DNA from: Lutjanus erythropterus
Taxonomy: Eukaryota > Chordata > Actinopteri > Lutjaniformes > Lutjanidae
Assembly (NCBI GenBank): GCA_020091685.1
Contig: CM034609.1
Coordinates: forward strand, 15,468,023 to 15,532,022
DNA: 64,000 bases
Direction: 5' to 3'
Positions within the stretch are counted from its first letter, which is position 1. Every line of letters starts with the position of its first letter. Shown here piece after piece: positions 13,601 to 23,376 of the stretch. Made by a program: the position numbers and the translations under genes. The notes below the pieces were generated by a model that was not told where the DNA came from, ran no database searches, and was given only the letters and a program-made list of their open reading frames with translations.

Positions 13601-14376
13601 GCCGATGCCGATGGATGCCTCTGTGTCTGGCCCCAATCTTTCCGTCACAGGGATGTTATGGTTGACCTGCGGCTGAACTGATCATCAGCTGATTGGATAA
13701 ACAATGCTGGGAGTGGGCTGTGGATGTGAGGAGCACCTGTGCTCACAGTTCAGAGAGGGGTTATGGATTAAATAGCAGGGGCCTGGGTGAGGGAGGGAGT
13801 CAAAGTCCTCCCTCTGCACAAAGCCTGTGCGGCCTCTTTCACTGCTCCTGAGAGAGGTCCAGTGGGCCCAAAGCCAGACCTCCTCCGGTCACATAATATA
13901 TCTGTGTGACTCTTTTTCTCATGCACCCGCTCGTTATATCGTTCATACAGTCACCTTGGAAATATACAGCCATCCTCTGCTCCAAAACACAACTGCAGCC
14001 CCCAGAGTGTGCCTCGATCTGCATTGTGGCCTAATGCTTTTTAATGATCAGGCCTTATTCCACTCCAGCACAGGGCTTGTTAGGTCCGCCTTGGCAGGGC
14101 TCTGCTCTTTCCCCTGGCATCTTCTGGAACAATGGGCCCATGGGAGGCAGCCAATGGGGAGAAGGTCCATCCCAAACCCAGTCCCACTGTGCACACAATT
14201 AGGCTTGGGGACAGTGGAATTGCTTAATTGGAGGAAAATAGCTCTTTATCTATGCCTCTCTGCCTGTGCTCATCCTTGCCCCCTGCACTACATGCTTGGC
14301 CTCATCTCACTTAGAATTGGGCTGAAGAAAAATGTTGAAAGATGTTACCAGTTCCAGTCTTTACATGGCATGCGAA

Positions 14377-15140
14377 TTAGGGCTGGGCAATATATCAATA
14401 TATAGATACTGTGATATGCAATCAGATATTTTCTTAGATTTTGATATCGTTATATCATGATATGACATAATTGTTGTTTTTTTCTTGATTTTAAAGACTG
14501 TATTACGATAAAGTGATGTGATTTTCTGAGCAATCGGACCGTTCTAGCTATTCTATTATTTGCCTTTACTCACTTTGTCATTATAACCACATTACTGTTG
14601 ATTATTTATCAAAAATCTCATTGTGTTAATGTTTTGCTTAGGTACCACTGTCCATATTTGCCCAGCCCTTACTACTTTATGTGGTACTGGGTAGAGCTGC
14701 AATGATTAATCAATGAAGCAATTATTTATCGATTATTAAATTAATTGGCAATTAATTGATGAGTATTTTCTAAGAAAAAAAGTCCAAATTCTCTGACTCC
14801 AGCCTATTAAATGTGAATATTTTCTGGTTTCTTTATTCATTTATGACTGGTATTTTCTGATATTTTATAGACCAAACAATCCAATTGATAATCAATAAAT
14901 TGAGAAAATAATCGAGAAAATAGTAACAGATTGACAAGCAATGAAAAAAATCGTCAGGTGTCGCCCTACTGTTGGGTAGTTCAATCTACAGCATGCATCA
15001 TATTGTATAAGATCATCATATATTTGCACAATTTGAGAATTTGTTTTGTTTGTTTTAGACAATATGTGTACATTAAGATATATATCGTATGGCCTAAAAA
15101 TATTGATTTATTATTTACAAGCCATATCGCCCAGCCCTAA
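14377..15140. repeat. Composite of two MITE families (nested)
   Basis: The outer element begins TAGGGCTGGGCAATATATC at 14377 and ends ATATCGCCCAGCCCTA near 15140. An inner copy of the TAGGGCTGCAACTAAC family sits at about 14693-14971. A second GCCCAGCCCT end at about 14659 suggests either an internal end or two tandem outer copies. Confidence 0.6.
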
Positions 15141-15479
15141 TGGGAACCACACTGAAAAGAGGTGTGTGGAAGACATAATGATGTTGTGACCAGGAACATA
15201 AAAAACTTGGTGACATTAAATGATGGCATTTAGTCTTTCATGTTGAAAATATATGGAATATGATTCCCTTTCCCAGTTTAGCCACTTTTTTTTTTTATTT
15301 ACCAATGCATCATTTGTTTAAGTGACAGTGACCAGACTGTAGACGTTGAACTCTTTATCAGATGTTGTGACAGAACATCAGAGCTCAGAACAAGCCTGCA
15401 TCTTGCACAACAGCTGGCTGGGCTGTGATGTACGCCCCTATATAGGACAGTTAAAAATGTCTCTCCGGGTTGAGGAGGG

Positions 15480-16700
15480 GGATGCTGGTGTAAAGAGGAT
15501 GCTCACACGCTCCCGTGTTGAAAGAGGTACTGACACGGACCGGCGTCCGCGTAAACGGCACGGACGCCGGTAAAAGCACGTCCGCCAGCACCGGCCTCGA
15601 CTGTAACAGTGCGGGGAGTCCAGGCTGCAGGGTACGGGCGCACCGCTGGACACTCTGAAAATAGGTCACTACCCTGTTTGAACTCGTGCAATTTGTTCAC
15701 ATTGGAGCGGCGCACTCAGGCCAGCGTGGACACACATGACAGCAGACACACTAGACAGGACTGACATGCAAAGACAGGGTTGCTCGTGGCTTACCTTACA
15801 GGGAAAACGCCGTGGATATGGCCGAGATATCTCCGACTTGGCCCCCCTCTTACCGGTGCAAACTTCGCACGCAAAGTCCTATATGGCTCAAGCAGGCGTC
15901 GGTGTCAAATGACTCCTCGTCAATTTGTCGCTTTTTCTTCGATAAAAACGAAATAAAGAGCTGACACGTCTTGAGAAAATATTACTAGGTGTCTGGAGAG
16001 GCGGTCCGTTCCCAGACCATTGTCAGGATTATTTCTAAGCATGGAAAAATCAAAGAGAAACACTCAGACGCAGCGTATGTGACAGCTGGTTGTTTAAATA
16101 ACTAATCTACGGAATGACAGTCCGGTCTGTTGCCACATATTCTGCATGTTATCATGCCTCTGGAAACCCGTCAAAAAGTGTAAACACCCAGATCCGTAGC
16201 CTTAACTGCTCCCGATGTGGAAAAATGAAGACCACTGGTTGTGTTGTGCATCAAAAGCGCGTTTCTTCCTAAATTCAAAGCGCATCGCTCAATGGCAACG
16301 CTGGTCAAGTGGGGGGTTTCCTATGGGTGGTCGTGGTTCTCCTGGCGGTGTGGGAGGGCAGTTCAGACCAGAGGGATGGCACGAAGTGGTGGGTAAGGTA
16401 GATAGGGCGGGTTGGCGACGGGGTGTGGGGTAGAGGGGGAGGATCGTCTCCTTCTTCTTCGGTGCTTTTCCAGATGCCGAGGTGGGGCTGTTTGCTTTCT
16501 GTTCTCGCAGTTATCCCCGTGACTCCTCTGCTTTTTTTCCCCCCCTCTAAGCACTCGAGGACACGCTGAGTGTTGATGGTAGTCTCCCCCACGACCGTCT
16601 GAAACGCACAGACAGCCGCCCGGAGCCCAGCCAGCCAGCCCGTCAGGACCAGCTCACAGTCTGCCAGCTCAGCGCATGCTTACTGCTCCGCCCATCATCC
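15480..16700 (-). promoter_or_regulatory. CpG island with candidate minus-strand 5' exon (possibly GLIS2)
   Basis: CpG-dense block in A+T-rich surroundings. On the minus strand a strong splice donor, TGTAAG|GTAAGC, places an exon end at 15795, so a non-coding first exon could run from about 16.0-16.6 kb down to 15795. In human, GLIS2 lies head-to-head with TFAP4; the same layout here would put its first exon at this spot and its coding exons left of the window. No GLIS2 zinc-finger or N-terminal coding exon is visible, so the identity is inference only. Confidence 0.4.
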
Positions 16701-17039
16701 ACCATGGGCAGTCCCCGGCTCCTCTCCAAACTCTCCCCTCTCTATGTCTCTGCGTCCTCATGGCCATCTCTCCGCCTCAGCTCCCCTCTATCATCAACAG
16801 TACACCCCTCTATTTCACTGTTTGTTGTGTTATTACATGTCTCCTCCAGTTTTGTCTGTCCTCATAAAAAGCAGTGGAAACAGGGTTACATAATTGAAAA
16901 GTTTTAACTTCCAGACAGCCCATACTAATGTATATGCCCACTTCAATAAACAATTAATACAATAAAAACAACACAGTTCAACTATTAGTCCAGGCACTGG
17001 CGGACTAAGAAGGGTGGGAGGGGGGGTGACCGCCCTGCT

Positions 17040-17415
17040 TGGATGCTCCTATGAGAGATAAAACATGAAAATGTGCCCTTTCAGTGGACAAAAGGTGATA
17101 AAGCCTTTTAGTGTGCTCTTGCAGTCCACAAAACATAAGGTGCACTCTAGTGAGCCCGTTCAGTGGACAAAACATGATAAAGTGCCCTCTAGGGTGTCCT
17201 TCCACTGGACAAAACATGATAAAGTGCCCTCTAGAGTGCACTTCCAGTGGACAAAATGTTAGACAGTGTCCTCTTGTATGCCCAAATAAAGGATAAAACG
17301 TGAAAAGGTGCCCTCTAGAGTGCATTTCCAGTGGACAAAACATTCACATGTGCCCTCTTGAACGCCATTATAGAAGATAAAACGTGAAAAGGTGCCCTCT
17401 AGGGTGCTTTGCATT
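17040..17415. repeat. 42-bp minisatellite, about nine units
   Basis: Units of the form GTGGACAAAACATGATAAAG-TGCCCTCTAGRGTGC-CTTCCA. Unit starts fall near 17086, 17125, 17165, 17207, 17249, 17291, 17333 and 17375, with 42-bp spacing in the later ones. Because 42 is divisible by three, open frames run through it on both strands and give a false 14-residue protein repeat. Confidence 0.9.
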
Positions 17416-18535
17416 GAATGTTGTGCTGTAAAAGCTACAATATAGTTGTTGCACTTGTCTAAAGCAGGGATTGGAAATGTTTCACAATAAATGCATCATA
17501 ACTTTCTGTGCACTGGTGCCCGTTTTATGTTTTTTCACCCCTGCCCTTCAGACAGCCAGAGTCCATTACTGAGTCCGGGCATTTTACATCAAAGTATGGA
17601 TCAATCTCCCACAAACTGCAACATAAACAAACTCAATGGATTTTGTGTCCTGGATGAGAGGGAAAAAAGCTATCAAATAACTGTGCAAAGGGAACATTTT
17701 CAAAATCACCTAAATATGATCCTACCAAAAATGCTTTTAAGCCTACAGGTATTTTGTGACAAAAAGGGGGTGAATTTCACACAAAGTAATTTATCAACCT
17801 CTGACAAATGTTTTTTACTCATAAAAGTCTTCTCTGTAATATATAAATAGAGATCCAAGAGGTATTTGAAGTTTCCTAAATCAGCATCACCATACTGGTC
17901 CATATATGAATGTTTATGATGAACATAAATTAAAAACAAAATAATTTAAATATCACTTTAAAAAAGCACTTTTATATAACTTTTAACATATTTGTGACTG
18001 CAAAATTGGCACTAATCAGCAGTAACACTGGCACCGACGAACATAAACTTGTGAAAACTGTTAGCTTTTTTCAGTTGTTATTACAAAGAAACTGCAAGAA
18101 ACCAAGTCACTTATGCAACTAAGAGTTAAAAATGTATCTTTGCACATGCACTGTAGTGTGTTGAACAATGCAAAACAGTTTCTGGTTGAGTGTGGACAGC
18201 ACTGAACCCTTTGTGTGGACATCAGATGGACAGAAATCAATTTTTTTTAACATGGGTGGCAATGGGCAATGGCATCATTAACATCAGTATTTTTCACAAT
18301 GTTCCCCCACTTGGATTTCAGATATCAAGACTTTTGATATGTTATAAATTATGTATTTATAAATTGAAAAAGTTTCAGTTTCAGCTGCAATTTGTGAAGT
18401 GGTCATGTTGTATAATATCTGTACGATATGTGCTATAAACTCATTTTAGTTCATGGGACCCACACAGCCTAATTTTATCTCAAGTTGGCTAGACCAGTAA
18501 AACCACTGCATTATAACCTACAAGTAAAAATACCT

Positions 18536-18558
18536 AAAAAAAAAAAAAAAAAAAAAAA
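18536..18558. repeat. Poly(A) run
   Basis: About 23 A followed by TCCCCCCTTTTTTAAAAG. Simple low-complexity tract. Confidence 0.9.
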
Positions 18559-19017
18559 TCCCCCCTTTTTTAAAAGAATTAAAAAGAAAAAAAAAAAAAT
18601 CACAGGATGAGGGTTTATAAAACAGATGACATTTTTAATGAAAAATTGGACTTTGGTGAACTTGTTTTAGCCTCCATGTGCTGTTTGACAACCCTGTACA
18701 TACAGGCCTACTGGATTGAGATTGATTGATCATTTTTATCATAGATGCATTTTATTTTATTTTTATATATACACTTTAACTTGCATTTTCTTGTGCAACC
18801 CTTGAATGATAAATAAATTACGGAAATATCATACTGTTGCTAGTCCAGCTGGGAAAAAAAACCAAATAGTTTTGAATACTGGAGGTAGTTTAAGATAAAA
18901 CAACATATCACAAAGAGATTATATATTTTATTCACATAAAATCCTAATCTAAAAAGGATGCAGTATTTCTCTCTGAGATGTAAAGGAGTTCTATAAAATA
19001 CTTAAGTCAGTAAATCT

Positions 19018-19292
19018 GAAGCAATTAGCAGTTAGTAGTTGTGTAGATGGTTGATCAATTAGTCAATTGAATCCATTTATCAGCAACTACTTAGAGAAAG
19101 TTTGATAAGACAGTTGTTTTATATGACAGTAAATCAAACATGGTCTAATTTTGGGCTGTTAGTTGGGCAAAACAAAATATTTGATGATGATGCCGTTAGC
19201 TAAAGGAATTTTTTACAGGCATTTTTCATTATATTCTGACGTTTTACAGACCATAATTATTTGGTTGAGAAAACAATCAGCAAAGCCCTATA
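19018..19292. repeat. Degraded TAGGGCTGCAACTAAC-family copy
   Basis: Contains GATCAATTAGTCAATTGAAT, ATATTTGATGATGATGCC and a final CAGCAAAGCCCTATA, resembling the family ends. Heavily diverged. Confidence 0.4.
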
Positions 19293-21762
19293 CTTCGACA
19301 AGGTACACACATCTCAAAAATTGTACATAAAATACAGTACTTAAGTAAATGTATTTGCTTACCTCTGTTATACATATTTGATTATATACTGCCATCTTTT
19401 AGTGCATTATTTGAATAATGAATCAATACAACAGGTGAAGATTTAAAGACAAACCACAAACCACTACCATCACTTCACATCATGAACATTTATGCTTTTC
19501 TAAAATATCTGATTAATAATTGAATGATTCTCTTTCAGGCACTGTGACCATTTCCAACCACCTGGCTATTCATCAAAATTATTTACTCTTGTTCGCTCCC
19601 TACTTGTTTCTCCTTCTCTTATTTATTTCCCACAATAACATCATGATAAGATTACCAGTTACAAGATTGCATTTAGGCAAAAACAAATGGGTTGGCCAAC
19701 TTACTGAATAATTCAGAAAAAAATGTTTCATTGTAATTTACAACAATATTTTACACAAAAATTTTGAATAACCGAGATTAAATGGAACATTTGAAATATC
19801 AAACCTTTATATTGATACAACAGAAGTAGAGCCTTTCACTTCAACTCCACATGATTTGGTGATGCACACAGGTTTTTGTTGAAGTCTTCAGGAGTGTTGC
19901 TTCAATTTTGGAGTCTGCTGTTGTTCAAATATCCTGTTAATCTTGTTCACACACAAAAAACCTCTCCTATGAGATAAACAGTAGAAATGAAGACCCCACA
20001 AATGAGGGTATTTAGTTGTGCCAGCTTTAATACGGGTCTGAAAAACTCAAAACAAATCATTTCCACTGCTTTTATCCATGTTTTATGAAGGCAACTAGCT
20101 ACAACATAGACTAAAACAGTGTTGTATTAGTGACAAGGCTGTTGTAATTCATCATGAGATTATTCTGTTTTGTCCACTTTACATGTGGCATCCAGTGTTT
20201 CTGCTGCAGTGGAAAACTGTGCAACAGACACCCCTTTGCCTTTTCATCTTGCCACCACTAGAGGGCAAGAAGTGGCCTGGGAGATGATTTAATTAACCCA
20301 GGAGCCCTCAGAGATTCTATTCATTAGTAAGAATTGATTTGCCAGGCCTTATATTTCATTTGAGGAAAGCAATCACACTCTACCCATTCAATATTTATAA
20401 AGTAAAATAAAGATCATTCTGTAAGTCTATAAAGATGCACATTTCTTAATCTGCTCAAAAGCCGTATTTTAGATGCCAGATTTAAATAAAATTCCAACAG
20501 AATAGGTTTATATTTTTACATTACATTGTTACATTATTTTATATATTTTGCTTTGTTTAATGATGAACTTCGTGGAAAACGACATGTGGAGTGACAGAGC
20601 AAATTAAGTATACAACCAAGTTTAAGTTTTTGTCAGAGATTTTAAATTGACCTGTTTTATTTCAATATTAATTCATTTTGCAATTTGCAGGGAGTAAAAA
20701 TATGCATTTTGATACTACATATAGTATTCAACCATGTCATGTCATACCTTTATTTATAGACTACAAGTTGAAATTTAAACCACTGTCTGGTTTATTAAAC
20801 CCAAAAACATATAGCAACTTGTAATAAATAGACCTAAGTAAGAAATTGGCTAAACAACCATGTTCATTCAATTAAAGTATAATCCTTAGTTTTAGTTGAA
20901 ATATATTCCAAAGTATTGTAAACTGTGAAAAATCACTGGATATACCAGCAATATATTTTGTGTTCTATCTTAGATTTTATTTTCACATCGGAGCCTGATT
21001 TTATGAGCTTGATCAACATTTGTTTATTAGTCTGAAATAGGGGTGTTGCAGTACACTGGTATTGACAAAATACTAATATCATGTTAATGATATATTGAGT
21101 AAATAATCCAGCACCTCCTAAATTGAATAATTCAATTGTACCTCATGTACACTCTTAAACCGGTTACTTTATGTTTCATTTTCTATATTTATTGTGATAA
21201 TATTGTTATTGTGAAATGTTTTGGCCATGATAAACATGAAGTTTAAATGTCCCTTTCTTAAAGATCACTGCCACGGTTTCTCGTAAAGGTGTTATTATGA
21301 AAATGCTTGATAACTTACAGCTGAACCAGTGAGGTAGAATAATTCAGGGGTTTTAAAAGTCTGAGACTGTAAATTAAGCCTTCTGGTGCCATTTTAGTGA
21401 ATATTTAAAAAAGTAAAAAGAAAAAAGTAAAAAAAACAAAACAAAACAACCTTTCTTCACCATAAGTTTATGAAGCGTTTTATTGGGCCTTTGGTAGTTT
21501 TGAACCTAAGGCAATTTCCAAACTTCGCCTAATAATAAGCCTCTCTCCCCTAAGGGTGTCATGGCTCAGTTGTTGAATGTCTATGGGATCAAATATTTCT
21601 GTTTTACATAACTTCTGACTGCACCAAATACATGAAAAAGATCATGTCCAAGGGCATTTATTAGTTTCTAACTCTGGGAAGGTGGGAAAAAAACAGTAAA
21701 AATTTCCCAGTACTGTATCTCTGAACCATTTCTATAACCAAATCACACACATTTAGGCTATT

Positions 21763-21795
21763 AAGATAAGATAAGATAAGATAAGATAAGATAAA
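21763..21795. repeat. (GATAA)n array
   Basis: Six units followed by AACAATTGATCCCATGCTGC. In fish this combination often marks the 3' tail of a retroposed element, but no body is recognisable here. Confidence 0.7.
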
Positions 21796-21974
21796 ACAAT
21801 TGATCCCATGCTGCGGAAATGTACTTGTTACAGCAGCTCAAGGATTAAAATGAAAAAAATGTGACTGATAAATGGGAAAAAAAAGACACAATAACATGTA
21901 AAATACTAAAAAACGTCTATATAGAAAATATATACATGCTATCTCATTTTGATAACTATTGTAGCCTATAACTG

Positions 21975-22003
<29 letters not shown>
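21975..22003. repeat. Poly(T) run
   Basis: About 29 T in a row, just outside the tfap4 CpG island. Confidence 0.95.
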
Positions 22004-22006
<3 letters not shown>

Positions 22007-22089
22007 TTTCCATTCACTGACTGTGAAAGTGTCTGGAGGCCCGCCTCCTGCTCTGAAAACCTCTGGACTAATTAATAAAAGCTAACTTG

Positions 22090-22288
22090 TGCCTCCACAA
22101 AGACACCGCGGCAGCTTTTCACGTCTCCGAGTGCAAAAAAAACAAAAAAACAGTCACCGCTCCCATTTTGTGTCTGGTTTCGCGGCGTGCGTGTCGCAGC
22201 CTCTATTAAACCCACTAAATTAGGTTAATATAATGTGTCCTCCTGACTGACTGTGCAACCGCTGTTACAGCCAAAATGGTGAACGACA

Positions 22289-22334
<46 letters not shown>

Positions 22335-23287
22335 CAGCCGTGCTGCTGTGTGTCAGCCAGCAGCAGTCTGTCCCTAAAAGCCCTCCCCGGTGCGCTGTTG
22401 CTGTGCAGCTCTGCCAACCCGTCAGCTGATCCCTCTTGTTCGCTTATCGCAGCTGTTGTGAGTATCCGCCCCTATAGTAGTCCCGCTCTTTATTTACTAT
22501 TTAGCCGTCTAAGTGCAATCTAGATTTGATTTTTTTGCTATAAGAGATGTTTTAAAACGACTCCAGGTGCTGTGATTATAGCAATTACCTGCTCACACGT
22601 ATTTTAGCAATACTTTAAATGTTTATGGGCTCAAATTATAGGCGCTCTTTATGAAAAGTAGTGTTAATCACTGAGAAGCAAGCCATATAAAAAGAAAAAA
22701 GATTTTTTAATTTATATTTTTTATAATCACGATTAATTCAACATTATACCGCGCAAGAACGTATTAATTAGCTGTCGTTTTTTGTTTTAATTTCTGTTTA
22801 AGTCAGATAATCCCCTTTACCTCCACATGTGCGGTGTATTTCTGCGCTAAATAGTCCTTTGTTTACATGCAGTCCCGCGTCTCTGCGGAAGGAGGCTTTT
22901 GGTAGTGCAGTGTGACTCCTACCAGCTGTTTCCCGCCTTGAAAGCCATCCGATCAGCTGCATACACACACACACACGCACGCACACACACACGGTCATGC
23001 AGAGAGAAAGCAAAGGGGAGGGAGAGAGAAAGAGAGAGAGGTAGAGCGCCACACACAACGAGGGAACCCCATCAGCTGGAAGTCGAGTAACATTACAACT
23101 CTCAGCAGCCTCAAACTACTACATTACACAAACGAGGGATTCAGATCTTCTCTGAGGATTTAACCCGCGTCGGATCAGGGGCTTTTTGCTCTCTAACGTC
23201 ATCATTTGTGTTTTATTCCACGGAGACTGTTTGCTGTTTTTTTTTTTTTTTAGGGGGGGGGGACCAAACTGGCGAGAGGCAGAGAGC
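22090..23287 (+). promoter_or_regulatory. tfap4: tfap4 CpG-rich promoter and 5' UTR region
   Basis: CpG frequency rises sharply here against the A+T-rich surroundings and stays high through exon 1. No TATA box is evident near the ATG, which fits a broad CpG promoter; the start site cannot be fixed by eye. The region holds a (CA)n run at 22290-22331, a second CA/GA-rich run at 22964-23042, and CAGCTG E-boxes at 22423, 22450, 22923, 22954 and 23073. Confidence 0.7.
22290..22331. repeat. (CA)n microsatellite in tfap4 promoter
   Basis: About 21 CA units within the CpG-rich promoter region. Confidence 0.95.
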
Positions 23288-23376
23288 ATGGAGTATTTCA
23301 TGGTACCAGCTCAGAAGGTGCCCTCCTTGCAACATTTCAGAAAAACGGAGAAAGAAGTGATCGGAGGTCTTTGTAG
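23288..23376 (+). CDS. tfap4: tfap4 coding exon 1
   Basis: Encodes residues 1-29 plus two bases of Ser30, ending IGGLC, then donor GTATGT. It lies inside the CpG-rich island. The ATG follows AGAGAGC, which gives a good Kozak context. Confidence 0.96.

Larger units (their letters stand above)
1..15479. other. Non-coding block left of CpG island
   Basis: No open frame here resembles a protein family I know, and none shows exon-like borders with conserved peptide. The block contains the repeats listed separately (1.7, 3.1, 6.1, 7.7-8.8, 10.0, 10.4 and 14.4-15.1 kb), CA/TG microsatellites and purine-rich tracts. If the CpG island at 15.5-16.7 kb is the start of a minus-strand gene, this is its first intron. 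Confidence 0.6.
16701..22089. other. Intergenic block upstream of tfap4
   Basis: No coding exon supported. Contains the 42-bp tandem array (17040-17415), long homopolymer runs (18536-18558, 21975-22003), a degraded MITE (19018-19292), a transposon end fragment (19305-19372) and a GATAA array (21763-21795). From 19.4 to 21.7 kb I see nothing nameable. Confidence 0.6.

Noticed and set aside
13827-14405. 192-codon open frame on the plus strand
   Set aside because: No recognisable domain and no consistent composition; its end runs into the MITE starting at 14377. Best explained as chance.
1-15479. Possible GLIS2 coding exons on the minus strand
   Set aside because: I looked for the conserved N-terminus and C2H2 zinc fingers and found neither; only a non-coding first exon near 15.8 kb remains plausible.
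17005-17343. Repeat protein of 14-residue units on the minus strand, or a CRISPR-like array
   Set aside because: Units are contiguous 42-bp minisatellite repeats without unique spacers, open on both strands. It is neither a gene nor a CRISPR array.
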